43,543 nt of DNA, from the NCBI GenBank assembly GCA_938040735.1, contig CALHYE010000012.1, positions 1 to 43,543 on the forward strand, in the 5' to 3' direction. The notes beneath the pieces were generated by a model. It ran no database searches. It had not been told where the DNA came from and was given only the letters and a program-made list of their open reading frames with translations. Each line of letters opens with the position of its first letter. The stretch's first letter is position 1. Shown in pieces: positions 34,774 through 43,543 of this stretch. This DNA comes from an uncultured Bellilinea sp. (GTDB taxonomy: Bacteria > Chloroflexota > Anaerolineae > Anaerolineales > Anaerolineaceae). Position numbers and translations under genes: made by a program.

Positions 34774-35135
34774 TCCACCTTGCCGCCCAAAGCCCTTAAT
34801 TCATCCTTGTTGGGTTTGAATAAACCGGTCAATTGCATTGCCAGACTCATATTACCGATCATCTTGACCTTACCCATCAGGTAAGCCCGCATGGCATCCA
34901 GGCGGCCGCTGAAAATATCCAAGACAACCCCCGCTTCTCCCATAAGAGTGAGATCAAGAGGGTCTTTTTTTTCTTTTACCACTCGGCAAGTTTGATTTTC
35001 AATCACCACCGTCCAAAAACCGCCGCCCTCTCCCTCAAGGTCAAACCCGATCCGCGCAGTAATTCCTTTCGCCTGATCGGGTATAAAATAATTCGGCAGT
35101 AAATCCATCAAGTCCTGAATAGAAGCGGTCGCCAT
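34770..35135 (-). CDS. SCP2 sterol-carrier-domain protein
   Basis: A 121-residue stand-alone SCP2 domain (lipid or acyl-CoA binding fold). Visible are ITARIGFDLEGEGGGFWTVVI, DLTLMGEAGVVLDIFSG and YLMGKVKMIGNMSLAMQL, which is the usual ending of the fold. Ligand and role are unknown. GGAG lies about 12 bases before the ATG and AAGG directly before it, so the ribosome site is not ideal. It is convergent with sufT, overlapping by four bases. Confidence 0.85.
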   Translation of the reverse strand: MATASIQDLMDLLPNYFIPDQAKGITARIGFDLEGEGGGFWTVVIENQTCRVVKEKKDPLDLTLMGEAGVVLDIFSGRLDAMRAYLMGKVKMIGNMSLAMQLTGLFKPNKDELRALGGKVD

Positions 35136-35283
35136 TCCTTACATTCTCCATTTTTCACCCATTGTATCACCATTGAAGCCTGAGGTATTACCTTCTGGAT
35201 AAACCGGTGTCTCTTAATCAGTCTAAACATTAAAAGGATTGGCTGCTCATCTCGTGTTTGTACAATCTCTGTAAAATGGGCTG

Positions 35284-35311
35284 ATGACAGATTGGGGTTA
35301 TTTGGTATACT
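35284..35311 (+). promoter_or_regulatory. Promoter for the idi/polyprenyl synthase pair
   Basis: ATGACA (35284-35289), 16 bases, TATACT (35306-35311). It lies inside the longest possible reading frame of the isomerase gene, which argues for the later ATG at 35344 as the real start. Confidence 0.55.
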
Positions 35312-35343
35312 CAAATTACTTTAAGCGCTTGATCACGAGAAAA

Positions 35344-36381
35344 ATGGATAGCAATACTTCACCTCTCACTCATCGCAAAGCTGATCACATCCGGATTAAT
35401 TTAGAAGAAGATGTCGCTTCAAGCCGCACCACCGGCTTGGAACGTTTTTCTTTTATCAACGAAGCCTTGCCCGATTTCAACCTTTCCGATGTGGACACCA
35501 GCCTGTATCTGTTTGGAAAGCGGCTTCGCGCCCCGATTTTAATCTCTTCGATGACCGGCGGAACTTCTCACGCCGGTCAAATCAACCTGCGACTGGCTGA
35601 AGCGGCGCAGGAAAAAGGGATCGCGCTTGGACTGGGTTCGCAGCGCGCCGCACTTGAACACCCTGAGCAGCGAAGCACCTTTCAGGTACGTTCCGTTGCG
35701 CCCGATATCCTCCTGTTCGCCAATCTTGGCGCAGTTCAATTAAATTACGGCTATACTGCCGAACATTGTCTACGCGCCGTTGAAATGGCTCAAGCGGATG
35801 CGCTCTTTCTTCACTTAAATCCGCTTCAGGAAGCCCTTCAACCGGAGGGGGATACCCATTTTTCCGGTTTACTGAAAAAAATTGAAGCCGTCTGCAAAAC
35901 CCTGCCGGTACCGGTGATTGCCAAAGAGGTCGGCTGGGGGATTTCCGCAGAGACAGCCCGCCGGTTGGTTTCAGCCGGGGTAGCCGCCATTGATGTTGCC
36001 GGAGCGGGAGGCACGTCATGGTCGCAAGTTGAAATGTACCGTATGAACGACCCCGCCTTAGCCCGCATCGCTGCCGTTTTCCGCAATTGGGGCATCCCCA
36101 CCGCTGAGGCAGTCCGTCAGGTACATCAGGCCCTGCCGGATATCCCCGTATTTGCCTCCGGCGGATTACGCAACGGACTGGATATTGCCAAATGTCTGGC
36201 GCTTGGCGCAACCCTTGGAGGAATGGCCGGCCCATTTCTTAAAGCCGCCGTTGTTTCCACTGAAGAAGTGGCAGCCACAATTGACGAAGTGGTCACGACC
36301 TTGCGGATTGCCATGTTCGCTTGCGGCGCAAGGAATCTCGCCGCTCTGCACCTCATTCCCTTGCAGGAGGTATCCTCTTGA
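35344..36381 (+). CDS. fni: Isopentenyl-diphosphate isomerase, type 2 (FMN)
   Basis: A 345-residue FMN- and NADPH-dependent enzyme interconverting IPP and DMAPP. Signatures are [15 protein letters not shown] at the start, [40 protein letters not shown] and [23 protein letters not shown] 35344 follows CACGAGAAAA. An ATG at 35284 is open but coincides with the predicted -35. The stop overlaps the TTG of the prenyl synthase gene, so the isoprenoid precursor and chain-elongation genes are coupled. Confidence 0.93.
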   Translation: MDSNTSPLTHRKADHIRINLEEDVASSRTTGLERFSFINEALPDFNLSDVDTSLYLFGKRLRAPILISSMTGGTSHAGQINLRLAEAAQEKGIALGLGSQRAALEHPEQRSTFQVRSVAPDILLFANLGAVQLNYGYTAEHCLRAVEMAQADALFLHLNPLQEALQPEGDTHFSGLLKKIEAVCKTLPVPVIAKEVGWGISAETARRLVSAGVAAIDVAGAGGTSWSQVEMYRMNDPALARIAAVFRNWGIPTAEAVRQVHQALPDIPVFASGGLRNGLDIAKCLALGATLGGMAGPFLKAAVVSTEEVAATIDEVVTTLRIAMFACGARNLAALHLIPLQEVSS

Positions 36382-37400
36382 CCAGCTTTCATCAATTCCA
36401 TCAACAAATGCAGCCCGCCATTGACCTGACCATGCAGCGGGTTGTTCTTTCCCATCCCCTAATTGGACAGTATCAAGGATTGAAAGAAATGCTGTCCTAT
36501 CACCTTGGCTGGGATGTGGAACTAAATCGCAGTGAGGTGCAGGGAAAACGCATCCGCCCTCTCATTGTCCTGCTAACCAGCGCTGCTTGCAATGATGACC
36601 GCTGGGAAGCCGCCCTGCCGGCTGCCGCTGCAGTTGAACTGCTCCACAACTTTTCATTGATCCACGATGACATCGAGGATCGCAGTCCATCGCGGCGCGG
36701 CAGAGAAACGGTTTGGAAAAAATGGGGGGACGCGCTGGCGATTAATGCCGGCGATACGCTTTTCACGTTGGCCTATGAAGCGCTCTACCTGCTCCAAGAG
36801 ACCTGCCCGGAAAACATTGTTCTTCAATCTCTAAAAATTTTTAATTCCACCTGCGTTCGATTGACCGGCGGTCAGCATTTGGATATTTCTTACGAAAATG
36901 AACGGTGGATTGAGTTGGAAGATTACTGGAAAATGATTGAAGGCAAAACCGCCGCTCTCATCAGCGCCAGCGCCCAGCTCGGCGCTTTGATCGGCGGCGC
37001 TTCCAACCGCCTGCAGCAAGACCTGGCTGAATTTGGCCGATCGCTGGGCATCGCCTTTCAGATTCAGGATGACTGGCTGGGTATTTGGGGCAATGCCGCT
37101 CAAACCGGCAAATCCACCGAAAGCGACTTACTGGCGGGGAAGAAATCCCTTCCCATCGTGTTTGCGCTGCAAAAAAAGGGGGAATTTGCCGAACGCTGGC
37201 TGGCCGGCCCAATTCAACCCGAGGAAGTCGGCTATCTGGCCAATTTATTGATCGAAGAAGGCGCCCAACGCTTCGCGGAAGAACAGGCCGAAGGATACAC
37301 CCGCCGGGCGTTGCAATCTCTGGCGAACGCAAATTTGACCAACAACGCCGGTCAAGCCCTCCAAGAGTTGACCCTGATGCTGCTCAAACGGAATTCATAA
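36378..37400 (+). CDS. Polyprenyl (GGPP-type) diphosphate synthase
   Basis: A 340-residue trans-isoprenyl synthase. The first Asp-rich motif is HDDIED (97-101 for DDIED), with RRGRETVW after it, and the second is QDDWLG (231-232 for DD). The start is TTG 36378, with AGGAGG at 36365-36370 seven bases upstream; TTG overlaps the idi TGA. The product chain length is probably C20 to long chain and cannot be fixed from motifs alone. It acts directly after Idi-2 in the pathway. Confidence 0.9.
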   Translation: MTSFHQFHQQMQPAIDLTMQRVVLSHPLIGQYQGLKEMLSYHLGWDVELNRSEVQGKRIRPLIVLLTSAACNDDRWEAALPAAAAVELLHNFSLIHDDIEDRSPSRRGRETVWKKWGDALAINAGDTLFTLAYEALYLLQETCPENIVLQSLKIFNSTCVRLTGGQHLDISYENERWIELEDYWKMIEGKTAALISASAQLGALIGGASNRLQQDLAEFGRSLGIAFQIQDDWLGIWGNAAQTGKSTESDLLAGKKSLPIVFALQKKGEFAERWLAGPIQPEEVGYLANLLIEEGAQRFAEEQAEGYTRRALQSLANANLTNNAGQALQELTLMLLKRNS

Positions 37401-37469
37401 AAATCAAATAAACCTCCGCAAGGAAGAAATCGCAACTTTTAAGTTCTCAAGAAAGAAGGAAGAAGAAAA

Positions 37470-38117
37470 ATGGAGAAACAACTGATCATCACGGGCGAAG
37501 AGATTTATCAAGCCGCTGAGCTTTTGGACGATGGCGGCATTGACTTTGAAACCATCCGCCTAAATGTAGAAAATATTCTGAAAGCCGTTGGCGAAAACCC
37601 GGAACGGGATGGATTGAAACGGACCCCCGAACGAGTTGCCCGGATGTATGAGGAACTGCTGGCCGGTTATCGTACCGATCCGGTAGCCTTAGTCAACGAC
37701 GCTCTCTTTGAGGTGGATTATGACGAGATGGTTGTAGTTCGCGACATCGAGTTCTACTCCCTTTGCGAGCACCACATGCTGCCCTTTTTGGGGCGCGCGC
37801 ATGTTGCCTACATCCCGCGCGGGCGGGTCATCGGCCTCTCCAAAATCCCCCGGATTGTGGATATGTTTGCCCGCCGTTTGCAGGTTCAGGAAAGAATGAC
37901 CCGCCAGATTGCCGATTTTTTGCAGGAAGTCCTCCACCCGCGCGGAGTGGCGGTGGTTGTCGAAGCCATCCACATGTGTTCAATGATTCGCGGGGTTAAA
38001 AAGCACGATTCGCGCATGACCACCTCCAGCATGTTAGGGGCTTTTCGCAATAATATGGCTACGCGAATGGAGTTTTTGGATAATATCTCCCGCAGTTCTG
38101 AACCGCTCCACTTTTAA
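37470..38117 (+). CDS. folE: GTP cyclohydrolase I
   Basis: A 215-residue type I enzyme making dihydroneopterin triphosphate from GTP. The zinc and substrate residues are in [21 protein letters not shown] and [10 protein letters not shown], and [14 protein letters not shown] and [11 protein letters not shown] are also diagnostic. AAGGAAGAAG precedes the ATG. It converges with the folB-folK fusion (four-base overlap at the ends), so two successive folate steps are side by side on opposite strands. Confidence 0.95.
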   Translation: MEKQLIITGEEIYQAAELLDDGGIDFETIRLNVENILKAVGENPERDGLKRTPERVARMYEELLAGYRTDPVALVNDALFEVDYDEMVVVRDIEFYSLCEHHMLPFLGRAHVAYIPRGRVIGLSKIPRIVDMFARRLQVQERMTRQIADFLQEVLHPRGVAVVVEAIHMCSMIRGVKKHDSRMTTSSMLGAFRNNMATRMEFLDNISRSSEPLHF

Positions 38118-38956
38118 GCCGTATTCAAATCCAGGTCCGGCACAACGACTGCCGAAGAATGGATTCTTAAGTTTTGCGCCACCTCGCCGAGATTACGCCC
38201 GGTATGCTCATCCAGCAAGTCCGGGCGTAATTCACCGGTTGGCAGCGCCAGAAAATCCTGTTTCCACAATCCATCGTCCAGCACTTTTTCATCAAATACC
38301 AGAATGTCCAGATCGATTGTGCGCGGTGCATATTTATCTTCGCTCCGCACCCTTCCCAATTGTTCTTCAATCGGACGCAGTACACGATCCTTCAAGGATA
38401 CAGCGTCCAAATCCGTTGAAATCCACGCGGTTGCGTTCATAAATCGAGGTCCGCTTGAGCCAACGGCCTCGGTTTCCCAGACGGCAGAAATGGCATTGAC
38501 CGTAACCGCCTCCCGCAATAACTGAACGGCCCGAACTAAGTTCTGGCGCGGGGCTATGTTCGACCCTAAACTGATGTAGGCTTGATGACGGCGGCTTTTA
38601 CCCGCAGGATGAAATCGCTCAATCTCCACCCCAACCGAATGGGCAAAACGCACTGCACCCGGTTTTTCCACCCGAATACGAACGCCCTCCACGCCCGCTT
38701 CTTCTAAACATAACCGCGCAAGATCGCTGGCTAAAGCCTCCACCGTGTAGCGCGCAGCCCGCTCAACGTAGGCAATCGTCTTTTTCGCCACTGTGCGGTA
38801 GTTAATGCAGTCATGAATCGCATCGCTTTGTCCGGCTTTGGAGATGTCCCCGTATAAGACAATATTGATCAGAATATCCTGTTTTTGAGAACGTTCTCGT
38901 TCGCTGATTCCGATGATGCCGCGAACCAGCAAATCTTTGATGAATGTTTGATCCAT
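38114..38956 (-). CDS. folBK: Fused dihydroneopterin aldolase - HPPK (FolB-FolK)
   Basis: A 280-residue bifunctional folate enzyme. The N-terminal aldolase (about 1-115: [45 protein letters not shown]) is fused to 6-hydroxymethyl-dihydropterin pyrophosphokinase (about 125-280: [41 protein letters not shown]). ATG 38956 has GGGAGGGG directly upstream; an upstream ATG at 39007 is unsupported. The gene is 10 bases downstream of the SDR gene. The fusion itself is a known arrangement in some bacteria. Confidence 0.92.
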   Translation of the reverse strand: MDQTFIKDLLVRGIIGISERERSQKQDILINIVLYGDISKAGQSDAIHDCINYRTVAKKTIAYVERAARYTVEALASDLARLCLEEAGVEGVRIRVEKPGAVRFAHSVGVEIERFHPAGKSRRHQAYISLGSNIAPRQNLVRAVQLLREAVTVNAISAVWETEAVGSSGPRFMNATAWISTDLDAVSLKDRVLRPIEEQLGRVRSEDKYAPRTIDLDILVFDEKVLDDGLWKQDFLALPTGELRPDLLDEHTGRNLGEVAQNLRIHSSAVVVPDLDLNTA

Positions 38957-38966
38957 TTTCCCCTCC

Positions 38967-39689
38967 CTAAATAAGATGTCTGCCGCCATCCACGTGCAGA
39001 ATTTCACCCGTTGTGTAGGTTGCGCCTCCCACCAAGTAAATTAAAGCCCGACCGACTTCCTCGGCCTGAGCCCATCGGCCGGCCGGCACGCTTTGAATAG
39101 CCGCTTCTAAATCTCCGCCATCCGATGGCGGAAGAATCGCACCCAGCGCAAGACCATTGACGGTAATAGTCGGCGCAAGCGCAACAGCCAAAGAACGCGT
39201 CAGGGCAGCCAGCGCCGCTTTACTGATGGTATACGGCAAGTGATCATCTACCGGACGTAATGCCCGCCAGTCAAGGATGTTGACGATCCGGCCTTCTTGA
39301 CCGTTTAATTTTCGGGCAAATGCCTGACTGATCAGAAACGGAGCGGTCAAGTTTATGCTGAGATGCCTTTGCCAATCTTCTAATCGGACCTGATTCCAGG
39401 AAAGCGCTTCGAAAATAGCGGCATTGTTGACCAAAATCTGAAACGGGTTTAACTGCCAAGCCTGCTCTACCAAACCCTCCAATCCTTTCAGATCAGCCAG
39501 ATCCGCCTGAATCAGCCAGGCACGGACGCCCTTTTGCTGAATTTCTGCCTCAGTTTGGCGGGCAGCAGATTGGGAAGACCCGTAATGTATGATGACATTC
39601 ACTCCCGCTTCTGCCAGCGCCAGCGAAAGAATTTTACCGACTCGGTGAGCGCCGCCCGTAACCAGCGCCGTTTTACCTTTCAGGTTCAT
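38967..39689 (-). CDS. Short-chain dehydrogenase, pteridine-reductase-like
   Basis: A 240-residue NAD(P)-dependent SDR. The cofactor motif reads TGGAHRVGK (11-19), the TGX3RXG form found in FolM and pteridine reductases instead of the usual TGX3GXG. NNAAIF and the catalytic YTISK follow, and the end is TGEILHVDGG. With folB-folK directly downstream, reduction of dihydropterin or dihydrofolate is a reasonable inference. It overlaps the Lgt-like gene by four bases. Confidence 0.87.
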   Translation of the reverse strand: MNLKGKTALVTGGAHRVGKILSLALAEAGVNVIIHYGSSQSAARQTEAEIQQKGVRAWLIQADLADLKGLEGLVEQAWQLNPFQILVNNAAIFEALSWNQVRLEDWQRHLSINLTAPFLISQAFARKLNGQEGRIVNILDWRALRPVDDHLPYTISKAALAALTRSLAVALAPTITVNGLALGAILPPSDGGDLEAAIQSVPAGRWAQAEEVGRALIYLVGGATYTTGEILHVDGGRHLI

Positions 39690-40432
39690 TTGATAACCTC
39701 CCGTTTAGATGATTCTCTTCTGCGCATCACTGCCACAACCGCCACCAGGATCAGCCAGGCGGCTACCTGGGTGATGCGCACACCGCCCAAGCCGCTTAAC
39801 ACGTTTTCCGCTCGAAAAGCATCCACCCCAATGCGCGCCGCAGCGGATAGGGCCGCAAAGGTCAAGAATCGCGCCCCGTCAGGCAGGGTCACATCGCGTG
39901 GGTTCGATTCGATCACCCGCCAAATCCCAAAAGCCAGGATAAGATCGTAAACTTGGGTCGGGTGACGCCAATCTTCGAATAAATAAATACTCCACGGCAA
40001 GCGCGCCGGCACACCCAAACCATTGCCGGAAGAAAGGTTCATCAACGCAAAAGCCATCAGAATAACAGCCAATCCCGGCGCTAGCGCATCCAGAGTTTGC
40101 CACCCATTCAGGCGTTTGCGCTGCCCATAAATTAATCCGGTCAAGATCATGGCAGCCAAACCACTGGCAGCATCCAGCATTTGGGGAGAAAGCGCAAAGG
40201 CATCCAGAGGGCGCTGAATAAAGACAGGAAGGTTTTGGGCCACATAACCTAACCTTGCTCCTAAAATTCCTGCCAGCAAAGCGTAAAAAACCAGCGAATT
40301 AATCCGATCTGCGTTCATACTCCGCCGGCGGGCAAAGGCTTCAATCCTGCTTAGTCCAATCCATATTCCCACCAGTAGAATTAAGCCCGGCAGTTGAATA
40401 GCCAAAGGTCCGACATTCAACACCGGCATCAT
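39686..40432 (-). CDS. Lgt-like membrane protein, probably not a canonical Lgt
   Basis: A 248-residue multi-pass protein (about seven hydrophobic segments) resembling prolipoprotein diacylglyceryl transferase: LGARLGYV, RHPTQVYDLILA and FRAENVLSGLGGVRITQ are recognisable Lgt landmarks. The signature region normally GRIGNFINGE reads FALMNLSSGN: the Asn is kept, while the essential Arg and the Glu are gone. It lies between a TlpA-type thioredoxin and an SDR with four-base overlaps on each side. It may use another substrate or have a structural role. Confidence 0.75.
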   Translation of the reverse strand: MMPVLNVGPLAIQLPGLILLVGIWIGLSRIEAFARRRSMNADRINSLVFYALLAGILGARLGYVAQNLPVFIQRPLDAFALSPQMLDAASGLAAMILTGLIYGQRKRLNGWQTLDALAPGLAVILMAFALMNLSSGNGLGVPARLPWSIYLFEDWRHPTQVYDLILAFGIWRVIESNPRDVTLPDGARFLTFAALSAAARIGVDAFRAENVLSGLGGVRITQVAAWLILVAVVAVMRRRESSKREVIK

Positions 40433-40989
40433 CGGCGCGCCTCCTCAAGCAATCTCTCGACCTCCGCTTTCAGCAACGCCTCATTGAGCGGTCCTCCATA
40501 AATCACCTTGCGGATTGTCCCGCGGCGGTCTATGAAAAAAGTCGTTGGCAGCGCCTGAATTTGATAATCCCGCGAAGCGGAATTGTCGAAATCGTATAAT
40601 ACCGGAAATTTCACTCCGCGCTCAAAGACAAACTGACGAGCCGTCTCCGCATCATCTTGATACGTAGTATTGATTCCAACAATAATCAGGCCTTCGCCTT
40701 TATGAGAATCATACACCTCTTGAAAAGCAGGCATCTCCGCCCGACAGGGAGGACACCAGGACGCCCAAAAATTGAGGATAAGGATTGAACCCTCAAAATC
40801 CCCCAATGAAATGGGTTGATTTTCACCATCCGGCAGAGTGAAACTCGGCGCCGAAAACCCAACTCGCGGCAAAGCCCGCCCTGAATTGGATTCAGGAGGT
40901 GAAAAAAAGCCGGTCAATAGGATGATCACCAGCGAAAATGCCGTCAAAAATGGGAAAAATCGTTGATTCTGATGGATTTTCGTCAGCAT
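40429..40989 (-). CDS. TlpA/ResA-type membrane-anchored thioredoxin
   Basis: A 186-residue extracytoplasmic thiol-disulfide oxidoreductase. It has an N-terminal membrane anchor (FFPFLTAFSLVIILLTGFF, 11-29), AlkA/TSA-like entry ADSF-type strand (FSAPSFTLPDG), the active site WASWCPPC (75-82), and the cis-Pro loop ALPTTFFID. It is likely used in cytochrome or protein disulfide handling outside the membrane. The ATG has no ribosome site; a TTGACA/TACTAT promoter ends six bases upstream. Confidence 0.92.
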   Translation of the reverse strand: MLTKIHQNQRFFPFLTAFSLVIILLTGFFSPPESNSGRALPRVGFSAPSFTLPDGENQPISLGDFEGSILILNFWASWCPPCRAEMPAFQEVYDSHKGEGLIIVGINTTYQDDAETARQFVFERGVKFPVLYDFDNSASRDYQIQALPTTFFIDRRGTIRKVIYGGPLNEALLKAEVERLLEEARR

Positions 40990-40995
40990 GAAGCA

Positions 40996-41024
40996 ATAGT
41001 AAGAGCGAGTACCCTGGCTGTCAA
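40996..41024 (-). promoter_or_regulatory. Promoter for the tlpA-like gene, leaderless arrangement
   Basis: On the minus strand a perfect TTGACA, 17 bases and TACTAT precede the ATG by six bases, so the transcript should begin at about the first base of the start codon. No Shine-Dalgarno is present. Confidence 0.55.
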
Positions 41025-41054
41025 GGAGGTTTTAGGACCTCTTTGCGTAAAATC

Positions 41055-41083
41055 TTGACAAATTGGACACTATTAGATAATAT
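41055..41083 (+). promoter_or_regulatory. csoR-copZ-copA promoter
   Basis: TTGACA (41055-41060), 17 bases, TAATAT (41078-41083). The expected start at about 41090 lies directly at the GC-rich palindrome, where a bound repressor would block polymerase. Confidence 0.65.
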
Positions 41084-41093
41084 AAAGGCGTAA

Positions 41094-41114
41094 CCCCTAC
41101 CCCCATGGGGAGGG
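41094..41114. promoter_or_regulatory. CsoR operator-like palindrome
   Basis: A C-run/G-run palindrome centred on 41105/41106. The core CCCCATGGGG (41101-41110) is perfect, and CCCCT (41094-41098) and AGGG (41111-41114) extend it with a two-base offset. G/C-tract dyads near TACCC are typical of CsoR/RcnR-family operators. The gene for such a regulator begins 19 bases downstream. Confidence 0.55.
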
Positions 41115-41132
41115 ATAGGAGAATGCGATCCG

Positions 41133-41402
41133 ATGAAACATGAAAACGTCCTCAATCGTCTAAAAACCGCCGAAGGACATTTACGCGGCATTCAACGGAT
41201 GGTGGAAGAAGATGCCTACTGCATTGACATCATCCGCCAGATTCAGGCAGTCCAATCGGCATTGAACAAAGTCAGTTCAATGCTGCTGGAAAACCACCTC
41301 AACTCATGCCTGATTACCGCTGTCCGCGGGGAAGACCCTCAGGAAAGAGAGCGCGTTCTGCGCGAGATTGTGGATGTTTACGAAGCCATGTCCAAAGTCT
41401 AA
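41133..41402 (+). CDS. csoR: CsoR-type copper-sensing repressor
   Basis: An 89-residue all-helical DUF156 (CsoR/RcnR/FrmR) protein. The Cu(I) ligands C30, H55 and C59 are all present (DAYCIDII and ENHLNSCL), which is the copper-type set. It would leave DNA on Cu(I) binding and derepress itself, copZ and copA. AGGAG is about 12 bases before ATG 41133. A six-codon frame at 41123 overlaps the start and is probably chance. Confidence 0.92.
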   Translation: MKHENVLNRLKTAEGHLRGIQRMVEEDAYCIDIIRQIQAVQSALNKVSSMLLENHLNSCLITAVRGEDPQERERVLREIVDVYEAMSKV

Positions 41403-41427
41403 ACTCAGTTTTACATGGAGGAATTTC

Positions 41428-41634
41428 ATGAATACCGTCACTTACTCAGTACCGAGTATGCACTGCCATCATTGCGTTCATACCATTGAAATGGAAGTCG
41501 GCGAACTAGAGGGTGTGCAGTCGGTTCAAGCTGATCTGAACTCAAAACAAGTTGTCGTCACATTTGACCCTCCCGCCAGCCCGGAAAAGATTGAAACCTT
41601 GCTGGCGGAAATCAACTACCCCGTGCAAAAATAA
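41428..41634 (+). CDS. copZ: Copper chaperone CopZ (HMA domain)
   Basis: A 68-residue single heavy-metal-associated domain with MHCHHCVHT (C13 and C16), the MXCXXC copper site; the two His between the Cys are unusual but keep the spacing. It carries Cu(I) to the CopA ATPase encoded next. ATG 41428 has TGGAGGA upstream; the longer open frame starting at 41368 lies within csoR. It ends one base before copA. Confidence 0.93.
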   Translation: MNTVTYSVPSMHCHHCVHTIEMEVGELEGVQSVQADLNSKQVVVTFDPPASPEKIETLLAEINYPVQK

Positions 41635-41635
41635 C

Positions 41636-43543
41636 ATGAGCGAAACCAGGCAAGTTGTCCTGCCGGTTACCGGTATGACCTGCGCAAATTGTGTGGCTAC
41701 CATTGAACGCAATCTCAAGAAGCAAACCGGCGTTCAATCGGTAGCCGTTAATCTCTCTTCTGAGCGCGCGATAGTAGAATTTGACCCGCAACTGGTCGGA
41801 CTGGACGACCTGATCAAACGCGTCCAGCGGGCCGGCTATGGGGTGGCTGCGGGTCAGGCCAGTTTTTTGGTGCGAGGGATGAGCGACGACAACGACGCCC
41901 GGCGGCTGGAAAAAGCCCTGACCCGCGCGGAGGGAGTTCTTAAAGTTCAGGTCAACTACCCTGCCGAAAGTTTACGGGTGGAGTACCTCCCCACTCTGCT
42001 CAACCCAACCGAAATCCGTAAAATCATCCAATCCGCAGGGTTTAGCGCCTTTGAAAAAGATGTCTCACTCCACGATGCCGAAGGCGAGGCGCGTGCTGCT
42101 GAAATTCGTCATCAGCGCAGACTGTTGATTACCGGCATTCTTTTCACCCTGCCCCTCTTTCTACTTTCGATGGGCCGTGATTTTGGTGTACTGCCGATGG
42201 AATGGAGGCACGCACCCTGGCTCAACTGGGTATTGTTCGCTTTAGCCACGCCGGTACAGTTCTATGTTGGCGGTCAGTATTATCGAAACGCATACCACGC
42301 TCTTCGAAACGGTTCGGCCAACATGGATGTTCTGATTGCCATGGGGACATCCGCCGCCTATTTTTATTCAATCGCCATTCTATTGGGATTGGTGAATGAC
42401 CATGTCTATTTTGAGACAGCGGCGGTCATCATCACCCTGGTCCGCCTGGGCAAGTTTTTAGAAGCCCGCGCCAAAGGCCGCACCAGCGAAGCCATCAAAA
42501 AATTAATGGGGCTGCAGGCACGTACCGCCCGGGTTTCCCGAAATCATCAAGAAATGGAAATTCCGGTGGATGAAGTAACGATTGGCGATATTGTTCTGGT
42601 ACGCCCCGGCGAAAAAATCCCCGTGGATGGGATCATCCTCGAAGGCCATACCAGCGTGGATGAAGCCATGCTGACCGGCGAGTCCATGCCGGTGGAAAAA
42701 CGCCCCGGTGATCCAGTGATTGGGGCGACCCTCAATTTGAACGGCTTCATCCGTTTTGAGGCTAGCCGGGTTGGCAAAGAAACGGTGCTGGCCCAAATTA
42801 TCCGGCTGGTGGAGGATGCCCAGGGCAGCAAGGCCCCTATTCAAAAACTGGTTGACCGGGTTGCCGCCATCTTCGTCCCAATCGTGATCGGAATTGCAGC
42901 AATCACCTTCCTGATTTGGTATTTCCTGATCCCACTGCCCGAAACGGCTCAAACCGGCCTTTTCACCCGCGCAATGGTCAACATGGTAGCCGTACTGGTG
43001 ATTGCCTGCCCGTGTGCATTGGGCTTGGCAACGCCAACCGCCGTGATGGTCGCCACCGGACGCGGCGCTGAAGCCGGTGTTTTGATTCGCAACAGCGAAG
43101 CTCTCGAAAGATGCGCTCGCGTCAACCGGGTCGTTTTAGATAAAACCGGCACGGTGACTCGCGGCCAACCAGGTGTAACTGATCTCATACCGCTCGATCC
43201 TCCCCCATCCAACATCCGTTCAGCCGAATGGGACTGGCTTAGGTTAGCGGCCAGCGCCGAACAGGTCAGCGAACACCCGCTCGCTCAGGCCATTGTTGCC
43301 GAGGCTGGCAACCGCGAACTGAAGTTAACCTCTCCGCAATCGTTTCAGGCAATCACCGGTCATGGCATTCAAGCCGAAGTGGAGGGTCATCAGGTTTGGG
43401 TCGGCAGCCCCCGCTGGGAAGTCTTCCAGAGCATCTCCCTCAACGGTGTCCAATCGCTGATCAGCGAATTGGAAAGTTCCGCAAAGACCGTCATTCTGGT
43501 AAGCGTAGATGGAACGCCCAGGGGTGTCATCGGGGTCGCCGAT
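41636..43543 (+). CDS. copA: Copper-exporting P1B-type ATPase, cut by window end
   Basis: The first 636 residues of a P-type ATPase, in frame to the last base. It has two N-terminal HMA domains: the first has GMTCANC (C16, C19), the second keeps the fold but reads GMSDDND, so its Cys are lost. Membrane helices follow. The actuator TGES, the CPC channel motif (C458-C460, giving Cu(I)/Ag(I) specificity), the phosphorylation site DKTGT (D502) and the HP motif (SEHPLA) are present. ATG 41636 starts one base after the copZ stop. The C-terminal hinge (GDG) and last helices lie outside the window. Confidence 0.95.
   Translation, partial: MSETRQVVLPVTGMTCANCVATIERNLKKQTGVQSVAVNLSSERAIVEFDPQLVGLDDLIKRVQRAGYGVAAGQASFLVRGMSDDNDARRLEKALTRAEGVLKVQVNYPAESLRVEYLPTLLNPTEIRKIIQSAGFSAFEKDVSLHDAEGEARAAEIRHQRRLLITGILFTLPLFLLSMGRDFGVLPMEWRHAPWLNWVLFALATPVQFYVGGQYYRNAYHALRNGSANMDVLIAMGTSAAYFYSIAILLGLVNDHVYFETAAVIITLVRLGKFLEARAKGRTSEAIKKLMGLQARTARVSRNHQEMEIPVDEVTIGDIVLVRPGEKIPVDGIILEGHTSVDEAMLTGESMPVEKRPGDPVIGATLNLNGFIRFEASRVGKETVLAQIIRLVEDAQGSKAPIQKLVDRVAAIFVPIVIGIAAITFLIWYFLIPLPETAQTGLFTRAMVNMVAVLVIACPCALGLATPTAVMVATGRGAEAGVLIRNSEALERCARVNRVVLDKTGTVTRGQPGVTDLIPLDPPPSNIRSAEWDWLRLAASAEQVSEHPLAQAIVAEAGNRELKLTSPQSFQAITGHGIQAEVEGHQVWVGSPRWEVFQSISLNGVQSLISELESSAKTVILVSVDGTPRGVIGVAD

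Noticed and set aside
41123-41143. Six-codon upstream frame overlapping the csoR start
   Set aside because: The ATG is only a few bases from the AGGAG, too close for good initiation, and the peptide has no special features.

Overview
The window reads as a chromosomal segment of an anaerobic, fermentative bacterium. The best guess is a member of the Chloroflexota (Anaerolineae-like). That is an inference from gene content and style: moderate G+C, several TTG/GTG starts with good Shine-Dalgarno sequences, a NAD-linked [NiFe] hydrogenase with NuoEFG-type partners, a SufR-controlled suf operon, type 2 IPP isomerase and a FolB-FolK fusion. No phage, transposase, integrase or CRISPR array was seen.

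Region 1 (1-1450): tRNA-His and histidyl-tRNA synthetase lie on the minus strand, with a second, broken copy of the tRNA-His 3' half at the window edge. Region 2 (1671-18164): a long plus-strand gene train. It opens with a signalling cassette (DRTGG, CBS-HATPase, DRTGG, PHP, and a further HATPase) that in other anaerobes accompanies [FeFe] hydrogenase. It then carries two complete NuoE/NuoF (HydC/HydB) diaphorase pairs, a HydD-like ferredoxin, a formate channel (FNT), a cysteine-type formate dehydrogenase, a NuoG-like Fe-S subunit, the [NiFe] hydrogenase small and large subunits and a maturation protease. No [FeFe] hydrogenase catalytic subunit is present. The layout predicts a soluble formate/NAD(P)H/ferredoxin/H2 redox system, possibly electron-bifurcating, with formate transport built in. 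This is the most interesting system here.

Region 3 (18280-24620): a lone cyclic-nucleotide-binding-domain protein, then hypA-B-F-C-D-E for the Ni-Fe(CN)2CO site, tightly packed or overlapping. Region 4 (24622-27410): a frameshifted beta-lactamase-like remnant, a zinc-ribbon membrane protein, and a divergent methyltransferase/PIG-L deacetylase pair ended by a strong terminator.

Region 5 (27436-34773): the minus-strand suf operon sufC-sufB-sufD-(unknown)-sufS-sufU-Rieske, and the divergent sufR-sufT pair. Between them lie well-formed back-to-back promoters and an inverted repeat over the sufC -10 box. The Fe-S assembly genes fit the very high Fe-S demand of region 2.

Region 6 (34770-38956): an SCP2-domain protein, isoprenoid genes (idi-2, polyprenyl synthase), and folate/pterin genes (folE, folB-folK). 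Region 7 (38967-40989): a pteridine-reductase-like SDR, an Lgt-like membrane protein and a TlpA-type thioredoxin. Region 8 (41055-43543): a copper module csoR-copZ-copA with a promoter and a GC-rich operator-like palindrome; copA is cut by the window end.
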